Below are positions 1 to 11,754 of a stretch of 64,000 nucleotides of DNA, piece by piece. The stretch is from contig NSJX01000013.1 in assembly GCA_002286715.1 (NCBI GenBank), positions 356,625-420,624 on the forward strand. Reading direction: 5' to 3'. The notes under the pieces are model-generated. The model was not told the DNA's origin, did not search any database, and was given only the letters and a program-made list of their open reading frames with translations. The position numbers and the translations under genes were made by a program. Origin of the DNA: Dentipellis sp. KUC8613. Its lineage: Eukaryota; Basidiomycota; Agaricomycetes; Russulales; Hericiaceae. How positions within the stretch are numbered: the stretch's first letter is position 1; each line of letters starts with the position of its first letter.

Positions 1-336
1 TGCGCAGAGGCAGCGAGCGGACTCGATCGCGTCGTACCTCTAGCGTCGCTCGCGCGTAGGCGGTTCAGGACAGAAGTGTTGGAGCCGTTGCTGAAGGTTC
101 CGGGAGCAGGTGCGGGCATGGAGCAAAGCGGGAACGGCAGGCTGGACAATGCAGTGGCGGAATTGTTGGACTTGACTACCACCCAGAGCCTTGGGGAGAG
201 GGCCCAGCTAGCACAGATTATGGCCCGCATGTTGCGGATGTGTGGAATGCAGCCCGACCATCCTTTGCGCAGACGGCTGGACAGTGATGGTTATACTGGT
301 ATGAGCCCCAAGCGATACCCGACCGTTTCTTGTTGA
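1..336 (+). CDS. 3' end of an unrecognised protein (5' part outside window)
   Basis: One plus-strand frame is open from the first base of the window to a TGT-TGA end at 336, about 111 codons with no stop. This fits the last exon of a gene entering from the left. The translation is Ala/Arg/Leu-rich with a helical-looking stretch (AELLDLTTTQSLGERAQLAQ) and no domain I recognise. It is followed by an A-rich segment (near 388-410) with AATAAA/AATAAT-like words, typical of a fungal 3' end. The frame could be split by an unseen intron or be chance, since the sequence is GC-rich. No function is proposed. Confidence 0.4.
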   Translation, partial: CAEAASGLDRVVPLASLARRRFRTEVLEPLLKVPGAGAGMEQSGNGRLDNAVAELLDLTTTQSLGERAQLAQIMARMLRMCGMQPDHPLRRRLDSDGYTGMSPKRYPTVSC

Positions 337-642
337 AATACATGATCTGGCTTTGGACAATCTAAGATGTGCTGAATTGTACTTTGGAAATGAAAAAAAT
401 AAATAATAATAATTGCTCTTCCTTCTAGTCGTCTGCGCGTCGTGATGAGGTATCTCACGAACTGAGTCGTGCTAGGCGCCTGCCACTTATTGCTTTGACG
501 GAAGTCAGGTCGCAGTTCCGAGCTTTTGGTCACGGCTTTCAGGTCAATCGAACGCTTAAGATATCGCTGAGATATTACATCACGCAGTCCTTCGGCCACA
601 AGAATGGTTCATTGAAATGGTGTGACCATGGTCGTGTCTATT
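337..642. other. Intergenic, 3' ends facing each other
   Basis: This is the putative 3' UTR of the left-edge gene (A-rich, AATAAATAATAATAATT near 396-412) running into the 3' side of the minus-strand transporter gene. I see nothing else in it. Confidence 0.5.
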
Positions 643-2926
643 TTACAGATACCGTGAATTCACAGAGCAACGGAAATCATTTACTCTACATTTCTTCGTT
701 AAATAACGTATCTGCGGGTTCAAGTCAGTCAACGTTGTTGAGGTGAAGCGGAGATGATGCACGTACCGGAACAACGGGCTAGCATCACCCATCTCCCTAA
801 ATTCATCCTTCCTGCTGAGGTCAATACCCTCTCTTGCGCAAAGCTCCTCCTTCTGTTTGTTGATGACGCGGTATCTCCACATCAAGACGCACGTCGCGAT
901 GATCCTACAGAATGGCAGACATGAGAACACCAAAAGGAAAAACGTAGCCGGTTTACTGACGTCAAGGACAGCCATCCCATCATAGTGCCGTGACCGTGGT
1001 GGTAGAGGGGAGGGTCGTAGTAGATAAACGACGAGCAAATTCTGTTCAGGAGTTAGTGACGAATAACATAAAGGGATGGTGCAGAGACATACCCCCCGAG
1101 ATTGCCAATACCAATAACCATAGCGATCACTACGCCTCTCTTCAAATCGCCTCCGGCGTTACCACCCGCCCAAGCCAGGTTCACTGCGATGGTCGGGTAA
1201 ACGCCCATACATGCGATGATAGCCCCTGCATATCCGGCGCCCGGTTCCGTCTGAGTGTACAAGACGATGTAGCCGATGAGGGAGACAAAGGCACCACCCA
1301 TGATGAAAGGACCACGGATGTTCGTCTTGTCTGAGTAGATGCCAACGATGATCGTCATGAGACATCCGCATACGAAGGGCGGAATCGACAAAAGTTGCGC
1401 CCGAGCTGAGGAGTATCCGAGCTCTTTGATGATACTCGGAGTGAAGAGAGCAACGGCGTAGACAGGGACCAGCACACTGTTGAGATATCGTTAGACTGCA
1501 CTTTCCCTCTGCACATCCCATAATCACGCACCCCATGTAGACAGTGATCTGGAGATACGTCTTGTAGTCAAACACAGCTTGCCAAAGGAACTTGATATCG
1601 AAATGTGTCGCGAGGTTGTTGGAGTCGTTCCTGAGCAACTGGATAACATGCTGACGTTCTGAAGTCGTCAGGAATGTAGCCGTCTCGGGATACTGATGCG
1701 GACCTCGTCAGACCCGACTATGAACGGGAAGAAGATGTGCTCACATCGTGCATGAATATGTAGGAAAGACCGGCTACGACGACGGTCACGATGCCCTCCA
1801 GGCAGAACTGATGAAAGCGTCAGTAGGATCCACGCAGTAGGGAATAGAAAATATTCACAATCCACTGCCAGCCGTGCAGACCTCCGATCCTGCGACAAAT
1901 GTCAGACATTCTTGTCGTCGCGGGAAACGTGAAACAACACACCCTTCCATGTGTTCGATGCCATATCTATCATTAAAAATCAAAGGGTGTCATTCTTTGA
2001 AGAATAATGGTACGTACGCAAGGATGCCACCAAAGGCTCCTGCGATTGTAGCGGCGGAAAAGAAGATGGCAACACGTCTTGCCTGTGTCCGTCGGGGGTA
2101 CCACAGCGAGATGTAGTAGGTGATACCAGGAAACAGACCACCCTCAGCCAGACCGAGGAAGAACCGCGCACTGAGAAAGACATAATCAGACAACCACCCT
2201 TTTGCTCTCAGGACATGACCGACATAAGCAGGCCCTTGTAAGTGTTGACCAAGCACATCAGGGTCATGACGATACCCCACGCGACCATGATGGAAGGTAC
2301 TGGAAACAGTTTAGAATCCCGTATCGGCGTCAAGATACAACGCAGGGCTTACTCCAGATAGAAGGCCGCATCAACTTGAGAAGGATGTTGCTGACAGGAC
2401 GTCATAAACTTTCATGACACGCAGGGAGTTAGTGATTACATACGATGGCACCTCCGAGAAACAGTATGGGATCTGTGGGGTACGAGATTAGTCCGCTATC
2501 GGGAGGGCAGATAAGGGGAGCTAACGCACGAAAAATATGGCGGCGGCTATGTTGTATCGCAGACCTCCCAGGTTGAGGTCAGTGGACATGCCAGCAATTT
2601 TTGCATTGCCTGCAGAATGATAAACCAGCGCATCACAGCATAGATAGCAATGTACTCTACGTACCGATGTTGCTTCGGTCTCTGTCGAGACGGATTTCCG
2701 CGCATTAGAGCGCGGGCGAGAGACGTGACAGTTGGACAACTCACAAGAACGACAGGAGATACAGCAAGGACACGAAGGGCAGGAGATGCCAATCCAACTT
2801 CCTGAAGATCTGGCGCTCCTCTGCAACGTCGATCTCGACCAACGACTCCGCCTTGAGGTCTGACGAAGCGTGTTCATGTGTGGAGCCAACGTCCGCCTTC
2901 TCGAGGGATTGCGAGCTGGAACCCAT
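643..2926 (-). CDS. MFS transporter, allantoate permease/anion:cation symporter (Dal5-like) family
   Basis: A major facilitator with about 12 membrane segments, expected in the plasma membrane; the family moves organic anions or vitamins such as allantoate, nicotinate or pantothenate, so the substrate is unknown. Start is the ATG at 2924-2926 (MGSSSQSLEKAD). Pieces in order include HLLPFVSLLYLLSFL (TM1), LDRSNIGNAKIAG, LRYNIAAAIFFV, SARFFLGLAEGGLFPG with the loop WYPRRTQARRVA, WQWI then CLEGIVTVVVAGLSYIF, the central loop LTTSERQHVIQLLRND, and PFIMGGAFVSLIGYIV. The end has REGIDLSRKDEFREMGDASP, as in family members. There are many introns, including a 17-nt microexon (2665-2681) that encodes the family's LDRSN signature. 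The last exon is uncertain: a 51-nt in-frame intron may lie just after the FRY codons. The gene looks intact. Confidence 0.9.
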
Positions 2927-3796
2927 CGTTCTCGAGCCAAGGCCGGAAGAAGAAAAGAAGGAGGGCGAAAGAAGGAGGACGCAAGCGCGCACCGGGAATC
3001 ACAGCGGAAGGACCGCATCCTTTTGAACGAGGCTGGCGCCTGAGACGCCCGTGAGCTCTTACGAGAAGGACGGACACGAGTCGCCCGCGGGCATGTGTGG
3101 TCAGAACATTGCGCTAAACTGATCGGGTCGATTTCCGAGATGGCGTCTATACAAATTGGGTGGCTCGTAAGAAGATTTCCCTTCCGGTGTCAAGCACATA
3201 GGCGGAGGGGACGGTAGATGGGGAGAAGTCGGTGACAGACGTCGAACGAGATGAACTTCCGTGTGCATCGTGTTTGAACCTATGGGCGCCGCAGTGAACA
3301 TACCTCCCAAGCGGTCAATATACCTTTAATCGAGGCTGGAGAGAACGGACCAAGAGTGCCCTGAGGTGGAGGTTGCCACCGTGCACGAGTCGCATGCCAG
3401 GCACTTTAGTAACAGGGTAATCTGAAGATCTTGAGGTGGGGTCGTTTCAAACATTGATCGGAACCGGATTTTCATGCGGGGAAGCTGGGGGAGGCCCGAA
3501 AACCCGAGAATTCGGGGTTGGATCCGACAATAGACCCTCGGCCCGGGCCTTTTAGGTTGTGAAGAACAGGCACTAACAAATTAGAAGCTATTCACTGGTA
3601 GCTACGATATGCAAATAGCACTCGTCCATCGATAACAACTTTTGAGTATGGGATATCGTATGTACTCTAGAGTAAACAAAAATAAGTAAAATACAACCCT
3701 GAAACGGCCTTCACTACCGTAGAAAGCTCGTGTCGGATACAAGACCAGAAGATACGAGGGTATACAGAATGAACACGATCCATGCGATATCGTCGT
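2927..3796. other. Intergenic: transporter promoter and topoisomerase 3' flank
   Basis: About 0.87 kb between the start of the minus-strand transporter and the stop of the minus-strand topoisomerase gene. Small open frames here show no recognisable protein. It should hold the transporter promoter; no clear TATA box was picked out. Confidence 0.5.
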
Positions 3797-6700
3797 CTAG
3801 AAATCGTCAGCAGCGCCGAAGGCAGATTTCCCTCTGGCCTTGGTCCCGCTTGCGGTCCGACCTCCACGACCACGACCGCGCCCTCTTTTCGATCCTCTGG
3901 AAACGGAAGATGTTCGGGACAGTGGTTTTGCCGGTCCTGGTTTCGTGCATGCTACATAACCCCACGTTCAGTAAAGGCAAATCCACACGGTCAAAGGACT
4001 CGCCACTACTGTAATGCCCTTCCTCACCGCACTTGTAACAGGCACCGCCAGCATTACTTTTCGGTTTCGCAGAGCTCTTCTGTCGCTTCGAAGAGGCACC
4101 ATCATTTGGACAGGCTAAAAGAAAGGTGAAAGGATGTAGAGAGGCTAGACCTACAGGTCAACTTACCATTAGCCCAATGTCCTTCCATTCCACACTGTTC
4201 ACGTGTTCGAATTAGTGAATAATGTACGGAGTAGTCAACCGCCTGACCTTGAAGCATTCCCCGGAAACTGGTCCTCGTTCCTGGCCCACACTGCTGCTTC
4301 TTCCACCCAAGCCACTGCTCGGTCCTATGTCGTTATCCTCCCACTCGAAGAACCCGCATCTCGCTTGCTCCGAGTTGGGGCATGCCCAGAATTTCCTGTT
4401 CTGGTTAGCTCCTTCTTTGTTCACCGTCTTCAACACAGCAGTCAAGTCACATCTACAGCGCTTGGGCTCGGTGGGAGCTGATTGGGGCATCTTCGAAGTA
4501 ATCGGTAGACATTAGAAAATGCTATTGTCTAGGTAATGAAGCACTTACAGAACGGTCCAGATATGACCTCTTGGAAGGTACAGCAGATGGGATCGTCATA
4601 CTTCGTCCTTTCTGGGCGACCGACTGCGGAGGCTCATCCCCCCATTGGAAGAAATTGCACTGTTTGTCGTTCCCGCAGACAAAGAACGGGCGCCCTTTGT
4701 TGGCGTTGTCCTTAGTGACGGTCAATTCCTTCGCCAACACTCCACAATCACACTGAACTTCTGGGCAAGGATTGGCCATCGGATTGGGAATCCTGCTAGG
4801 GCCAGCCACAGGTGGCGGCTGCGATACACCCTGTCGAGAGTTTGGCGGCCTTGCAGGACCAGTGGCTGCGTATGACGAATAAGCATATAGAAAGCAGTGC
4901 CTGGAAAGGGGATGGGCTCACCGCTACTGCTCGATACGGGGGGTCGCGCAGCCGTTGTGCCGCCGTTGATTGCGTTGGTGGTAGTGCCACCAACTCGCCT
5001 TACAGGTGCTGACGCCGGAACCGCAGGGGCTACAGCTGTTATTGGATCTCGGCCTCTGCCACGACCCCCAGGCCCGGGACCTCCATCATTGCCATCGCCA
5101 TCATCAAACCCTCCCCCCCCTCTCCCGGCCCCTTTTCTGGCTCCGGCACCACCACCCCTGCCTCTGCCCCCTCCTGTGCCTCCCCCGCCGTTACCACCGC
5201 CGCCACCACCGCCATAACCACCACCACCACCGCCTCCACCTGCCTGCCCTCCGTTGTTACCAGCTCCACCACCACCTGGCCCACCTGCTCCCCCATTGCC
5301 TTGTACATACTTGCGTACATTCTGTAATTGAACGTGGTGAGGAAATGTGACTACAAAGTAAACCGTAGCCAGCGACGCACAGAGACGACCTTGTTGAAGT
5401 CCCTCTTTGCTTTGATGAACATCTCCTTGTACTGTTCGATGCCTTCCGCAATCATCTCATGTTTCGTCTTCGCGCCCTGACATACCTGCACCATATTGCG
5501 TTCTGTCTGCCAAGATGTCAACAACAGTGCTAATGAACATCTGATGGACCCACCTCTCGCCTGAGCTGGGGCTTGCTCAAACTTCGATCGAAGCCGATCT
5601 CGTTGTAACCGTCGATGAGCCCGATGCCGAGAGTAGATGGAACAAGGTACTTCGTCGCGCCCTCCATACGGGCGATGACGTATCCCCGCTCGAGGATCAT
5701 CTCGATATGTTGGGCGATGGTTGCGTCGGTGCCTGCGTCACATGAGACGCAAATCAATGAGAGGAGTATATTGGCTCACCGATGCCATTCTTGTCCATCA
5801 GGCCGACCAAATCCGCTTCAGTGAGCAGGGCCGGCTTTGTGGTCTGGCCTTCGCGCAGCTCGCATACAGACGGGATGAAGCGCTCTCCTTGGTTGAAGTT
5901 CGGCACTTCCTTGCTAGCCCACTTGTCGTAAGGGTATACCTCTAGGTAGTTGCGTTCCAGCACGATGAGGCCTGGACAGATGTTGGAATGAACGAAAGAG
6001 CTTAATGATGTGAACCTTCACATACCCGACGCGTAAAACTCTTCACCTCCATAGACGATATCGACCGTCGTCTCATTTCCAACGGCATCTTTCGAACAGC
6101 ACGCAAGAAAACGTCGGGCGATGAACTCGTAGACACGCTTCTCATCACCAACCAAATTCCCCGCGTGCGCAGTGGGATGGATGGGCGGATGGGCCTGATC
6201 GTTGTTCTTACCTCTTCGAGGAGACAAAAATCCGCCTTGTTGTAATCTAACGATTGCATACAGTCAACAACATTCTTCGACCTGTCACAGCGGTAAGCAA
6301 CTTACGAACGTGCAAAGTCACCCCATGCACCATCAGCGGTTTGCTTCTCTATGAGGGACATGAAGTCAAATTGCGGGTCGTACTGATCGGTCTCAGTTCG
6401 AGGATATGACAGAAAACCCTGTTGATACAGTTTCTCTGCTATCTAGTGTAAAAAGTCAGCCGGGTGCTCGGTGTTCGCAGGCACTGTACTCACGTCAAGA
6501 ATTTTCTTTGGCGCTAGTTTGAGCAACCGCGAGCCCGCCTTCTGTAACTCCACTGTCGTGAGTGGCAGCGGTTTCCTGAGAGGCGTGTTTAAACTAAAGT
6601 AAACTGATAAGAATGATGTGACAGACCATTTCTTCGTGTTCTTCTTTGTCACTTTCGTAACAACCGCTTGCTCGTTACGAGACAGGACATCCGCATATAT

Positions 6701-7657
6701 CGCGAAAGCAACGTCGAATTCGAATAAGTGCCCCCTTCTCCATGTGAAAGGAGTATCTCGCTTGACTTTCGGCGACTTGGGCTCGAGTGCGAGGAATATG
6801 TAATGGAATGTCTCGGGCACGAACGACTTCACTTGATTATACCGGGAGACGACAAAGCCGAGAGTGGGAAATTGACACGGGCCTTAGATAATCGAGGGAG
6901 TGAATAACACTCAGCATTCAATATCTGGTGCACCTACCATAAGACACTACGTCCTTGACTTGATCTAGGCGACTCTGAAGTGCTAGCGTCTGCATTCGTG
7001 TGAACGCTGCTCCTGTACGTAAATCAAGCAAAGTCCGCGCCTCAACGGCAGCAGACTGCGCCATGTCCAACGCTACGGGGTGTTGTGCTGCATGGTGTAT
7101 CTGTCTAGCTGTCGAAGTTAGATTTAACAAACAGACGAGAAGTAAGCTGACACACTGTGCGATAATAGCACTGAATCGCGCCCGTTTCACTGTGATACCT
7201 GGCTTCGCTTTCCTGCATATACTCGCTATCTCGGCTCCGATATTCTCCCCTTCCCTATCACAGTCAGTCCAGATCATGAGTTGCTGGGCCTTCTTGGCTT
7301 CGCTGATGAGGTTGCGTTCGATGCCCTTCTTGTCAGGAGCGACGAACGACACCACTGGGGCTTCGAAGAGAGTGAATGGTTCGCACGAGTTCCACTTGCG
7401 ATGTGCGTCCGTAAAATCGTGGTTCATAAGATGCCCTGCTACACAGGTGACCGTGAACTGCGCTCGGGTCTGAGGATAGTTGAAGTCATAGTTCTTGATG
7501 AAATTGACAGGTGAACTTCTCTTATAAACGCGAAAAAATGGGATTCATAGTTACAAGCAGAGAGATATTTACGTACTGTCGTGTACTGCCCCCCAGAAAG
7601 AATCTGACTTATTGACTTTGCGATAGAAGGTTTTTCTGCAACACAGAGCACCCTCAT
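3797..7657 (-). CDS. TOP3: DNA topoisomerase III with GRF and CCHC zinc fingers
   Basis: Type IA topoisomerase that with RecQ helicase and Rmi1 dissolves recombination intermediates in the nucleus. Start ATG 7655-7657 opens the TOPRIM domain (MRVLCVAEKPSIAKSI), and the acidic motif DCDREGEN follows. The catalytic tyrosine lies in GFLSYPRTETDQY (Tyr codon 6404-6406). Further pieces include DLVGLMDKNGIG, DATIAQHIEMILERGYV and LVPSTLGIGLIDGYN. The tail has a long Gly/Arg-rich linker (about 5040-5320), two GRF zinc fingers (about 4645-4760 and 4330-4470, the latter CRCDLTAVLKTV then FWACPNSE), a CCHC knuckle CYKCGEEGHYSSAC and an RG-rich end (RGRGRGGR) with stop at 3797-3799. The knuckle's last Cys is restored only by a GC-AG intron (3952-4003). 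This layout matches the Top3-alpha type rather than yeast Top3, which lacks the tail fingers. It is divergent from UTP25. Confidence 0.95.
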
Positions 7658-8086
7658 GCTTATTCCTTAGGGATCACTTCAATGAGCAACTCAGGTGAGA
7701 GAAGCAAATGGGTGGGGAAAGAAAATGCATAAAACGTACGACACGAGGTAAGGACATGCGGTGGCCTTGGACGGCGTCTTCAGTGCTTGTGGCCAGGACC
7801 CCACGACAGGTACCGCGAGGCTTGAGCGGATCTATCGACTGAATTAAACGATCTAGAGTATTCTAAGAGTACTTCTACACGTCGAAATGGCCAAAAAGAC
7901 CGTGATGGTGAGGATGGGGGTGTACAACGGTGCTCGTCGCGGTCAACGGCGAATAAACAAGACTGATCAGCGTGACGCGACTGGACGCGCGTGTCACGCC
8001 CAATCCATCACGTGAATTTTGCAGAGATCTGAGATCCTTGCAAAGTGTAGGGACGCGTCCCGTTTATTCGAGACGGAACACCCATC
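7658..8086. promoter_or_regulatory. Shared divergent promoter region of TOP3 and UTP25
   Basis: 429 bp separate the start codons of the minus-strand topoisomerase III gene and the plus-strand UTP25 gene, so both promoters must lie here or in the 5' UTRs. A GC-rich segment sits near 7975-8010. No TATA box was identified. That the two genes are co-regulated is inference only. Confidence 0.5.
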
Positions 8087-10607
8087 ATGGACACTGGAAA
8101 CTCACCGACAACTCAGCTTCTCACCCTACTTAACGTCTCTGCTGCGAAATCTACAAAGCGGAAGCGTGCTCTGGGGGAGCAATCGCCACCTTCGAAGCTT
8201 AACAAGAGACGCCCTGTATCTGCGAACGTTCAAGACGCCCACAGCTCCCGGACCTCAAGTGACAACGATGAAACGCCTGCAGTCAAGGAAGCAGAGGCGG
8301 AGAATGGGTTCGAGAGTGACCAGGCCAGCGATGTCGTAGCCGAGATAGATGTTGAGGACGGTATGTCATCACATGTGTTGTCCGACAGAGTTATTGAACG
8401 TCTTGAGTAGAGACTCAGGACCCCTATGAGCAACACTTTGGCGCTACCTCAAATGCCATAAACTCTACTTCCAAAGAAACTGTTGACACAAAATCATGGA
8501 CCACAATTGTTTCGACGAAACGTAAACTTGGTTCCATAGCTGTATCCCTACCATCCGGCTCTTCGAGACCGAGCTCTCCAGTAAACAACGGTTTAACATC
8601 AGTGCGTACATTCAGATCTTACCTGCGCACGACGATTCAATGCTCTAGTATAGTTATCGGAAAGGTTGAAAGAACCCTTCCAAGAACTGCAAGCAAAACT
8701 CAAACCAGGTGCGTCTATCAAATTCTCCCTAACGTCCGCAATGAATCTCATAACTTCTTCAAGACCAAAGAGACTTCCAGAACGACCTTCTGTCCATCAT
8801 GTCCACATATGAAGACCTTTATCACACGCATCAGTCTCTTGACGCGGCTCGCATTACCCGTGAAGCTGTCACTCTGCATGCCTTGAACCATGTCACCAAG
8901 TCTGTAATTTTGTTATTGCACGGGAACCTTTAATCTGAACGTATGTCAGAAAACGTCGACGCGTACTCAAGAATAACGAACGCATCGTACATGCTACTAA
9001 AGCTGGCAACCCAACACCCGAAAACATTCAAGACCAAGGCTTCACCCGCCCTTCAGTCTTGATCGTTCTTTCCTTCCGATCGTCAGCTCTGAATTGGTTC
9101 GATGCTCTGACGGAACATACCCCAAGCCCGTCGTATCAAATTGAAAATCGTGCTCGCTTCCGGCGAGAGTTTAGCCTCCCTGAAGGCGTGGTCGACAAGC
9201 TTGCTGTTGCCGAGCCAGGAACGTATCCCCGTGATCATGTGGAAACATTCAAAGGGAATGTTGACGACAATTTTCGAGTGGGGATCAAATTGACTAGGAA
9301 GAGTGTCAAACTGTTTTCAAACTTCTATGGCAGTGATATCATCTTGGCAAGTCCTCTTGGTTTGAGGATGTCGATTGAGAAGGAAAAGTGCGCCCTTTGA
9401 TTTGATCGTGTGGATGAGCCTATTTACATAATTAATACAGAAATTCGGATTTTTTGTCGTCAATCGAGATTCTCATCATGGACCAGATGGACGCACTTAC
9501 TATGCAAAATTGGGAGCATGTCCAGGTATGTGGTTTCCAATATGCGCGTCAGACGCGATGCTGAGACCCTGCACCTGCAGTTTGTCATGTCGCATCTGAA
9601 CCAGCTTCCAAAGGAATCTCGTGATACTGATTTCTCCCGCGTGAAGCCGTGGTACCTTGACGGAAAGTACGTGATTTGTTATACATTCACTCGGGACGGA
9701 CGACTGATTTCGACTGGGGTTTTCCCACTTAGCGCTCCGTATCTTCGACAAAGCATCCTGTTCTCTGCATATGAGACACCAGAAATGCGCAGTCTGTACA
9801 ATCAGACCCTCAAAAATGTAGCCGGGAAAGTCAGAACGATCAGAACCTGGGGGCCAGTCCAAGTACCAGCCGGTCTAGAACAGGTGAGTTCTATCCTTGA
9901 AGTACCAGTAGGGGTCACTCATCAGACTGCTAGAACTTCATTTGTTTCGATTGCTCGAGCCTGAAAGACGAGCCCGACAAGCGCTTCAACTACTTCACGA
10001 CCCAAGTAGGGCCACGACAATGTTGCTAAGCATTATTACTAATTTTCATTATTAGGTTCTGCCCGCTGTGATGAAGTCCGCGGTGCAGAGCGAGAATACA
10101 GCGATCTTCATACCCTCGTCGTTCGACTTCATCCGGATCCATAATTATTTCAAGAAGCAAGGATATTCATTTACTGTGCTTTCGGAGTAAGGACCAAACC
10201 TTGTTTTCGACATGTTTAGTTCGACTCACCTTTTGCCTTATTAGATATTCATCAAATCAAGATATTTCAAGAGCTAGACAGGCTTTGTTCAATGGGAAGA
10301 AATCCTTCTTGCTGATCAGCGAGCGTTTCCATTTCTATCGCAGGTTCGTAGGCGTCCGTGATCTCTTCATTCCCAGCTCACCTCCTTCAGATACAAGATT
10401 CGAGGCATCCGCAACCTCATCTTCTACGGGCCTCCCGATCATCCTCAATTCTACACTGAATTCCTCTCTTTCCCCTTCCTCGACGAAGGCGTGGAGACAT
10501 CGGATGTGACATGCCGCGTGCTGTACTCGCGATACGACTGGTTCAAGATGGAACGGATAGCTGGTACGAAGGGAGCTTCACAGCTCATCAAACAAAATTC
10601 TATGTAA
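8087..10607 (+). CDS. UTP25: U3 snoRNA-associated protein 25 (Utp25/Def family)
   Basis: Nucleolar helicase-like protein of the small-subunit processome, needed for early 18S rRNA processing. Start ATG at 8087 ([15 protein letters not shown]). An acidic, basic and Ser-rich N-terminal third carries nuclear-signal-like KRKR and KLNKRR. The first intron follows [10 protein letters not shown], and the next exon begins [12 protein letters not shown]. Family core segments are [19 protein letters not shown], a segment ending [132 protein letters not shown] and [19 protein letters not shown]. The stop is at 10605-10607. It is convergent with the small GTPase gene, only about 35 bp away. At least six introns were inferred. 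Confidence 0.93.
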
Positions 10608-10642
10608 TGTCCGCATGGCTAGCTACATGACTTGCCACAACA

Positions 10643-11685
10643 CTAGTGCGCGGGGATAGCGTACAAAACTGTCACGAAGTGGATGCAGTCCGAGGAATGC
10701 AATGTCTGCAGCAGGTTCCTATGAAGGTTCGTTTCTACGCATGGGGTCAGAAAGTTGCTTGTAGGTATGTCAATGGAAACGAGGTACCGTCTGATACTGT
10801 TCTGTACTCGTATAAATATCCAATCCACTGCAGCGCGTACGCCAGTACTTCAACGACTGTGAGTAGAACATCAAGGAATCGAATTCGAGCACGCTCACCC
10901 TTCGAGAGCGGAGACACCCATCACGTCGAGACTAGCTATCCGCTCTCTCCTGTGCTCAAGCTCCGTCTCCTCACCGTACCTCCGCCTCGCGCTCTCCATC
11001 TTGCGCTGATGCCACTCCTCGTAGTCGTTGCGAATCTCCTCAACTGAGAGGCTCTGAGGGCTATCTTGCTTATTTGCGAGTAGTAGGAGAGGCACGCCCA
11101 GAATCTGGGGTGCGGACAGCACGTTATCTTATCCCCCTTGTTCTCAGTCAAGACCGTCAAACGCTTGTAGTACACTGTGTCGGATAGCTTACCGAAAACC
11201 TCCCACCCCTCGCTCAGTCTTTCGCGATCCTCAGCGTCGACGACATACACCACAGCGTGGCAGTCGTCGTAATATCTGGACCATATAGAACGGATTCCTT
11301 TCTGACCTCCCAAGTCCCAGAATTGTAATATGGTAGACGGAAGACTGATCTTTCCCGCTGCGTGCACGTCAGCCTACATGGAGTGTGAAAGTATTGACAC
11401 TGCTCACTGTTCTGTCCAACAGTCGGCGCTATCTTGTCTGCTGGTAGCCCGGGAACATCATTATAAAGTGTCTTGATTTTCTCTAACAGTGTCTGCGCGA
11501 TACTCAATGTATGCTAACGCTGTGCCGACTTGGTAACGACGTACTGTCTTCCCCGCGCCGTCCAGTCCAAGGATGATAACTGAGAACTCTTCCTTTCTTA
11601 TGGCCTCATCAGCAGTAAATCATAATGGCCACGTAGCTGCATACCTTGTCAGATACTCATGAAGGCCCTTGAGTAGATGATACAT
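10643..11685 (-). CDS. ARL3: ARF-related GTPase, ARFRP1/Arl3p type
   Basis: Small GTPase of the trans-Golgi that recruits Arl1 and golgins. Start ATG 11683-11685 gives MYHLLKGLHEYLTR. As in yeast Arl3p, position 2 is an aromatic residue rather than the myristoylated glycine of ARFs; in the yeast protein this N-terminus is acetylated by NatC and targets it through Sys1. G motifs: GLDGAGKT (P-loop), KIAPTVGQN (switch I), WDLGGQKGIRSIWSRYYDD (switch II), LLLLANKQD (NKxD) and GVSALEG (G5). There are introns after LTR, GAGKT, GQN and in ALEG. The C-terminal exon (VVEVLAYALQWIFIRVQNS) is followed by an uncertain tail reaching the stop at 10643, possibly with one further intron. It is head-to-head with VMA16. 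Confidence 0.88.
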
Positions 11686-11754
11686 GTGGTTGTGGTCGAA
11701 CAGACCAAGCGCGGCGCCGCCACTGCGGAAGGTAAACAGGCCCCAAACACGGAG
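11686..11754. promoter_or_regulatory. Very short divergent promoter between ARL3 and VMA16
   Basis: Only 69 bp lie between the GTPase ATG (11685) and the first in-frame VMA16 ATG (11755), or 123 bp if VMA16 starts at 11809. Transcription start sites of the two genes must be very close or overlap. No TATA box was seen. Confidence 0.5.

Noticed and set aside
3952..4030. Apparent frameshift or loss of the last zinc ligand in Top3
   Set aside because: Explained by a 52-nt GC-AG intron that rejoins the CCHC knuckle and the frame of the RG-rich tail.
5097..5320. GCC/ACC-rich repeats as a tandem-repeat locus
   Set aside because: They encode the Gly/Arg-rich linker of topoisomerase III on the minus strand.
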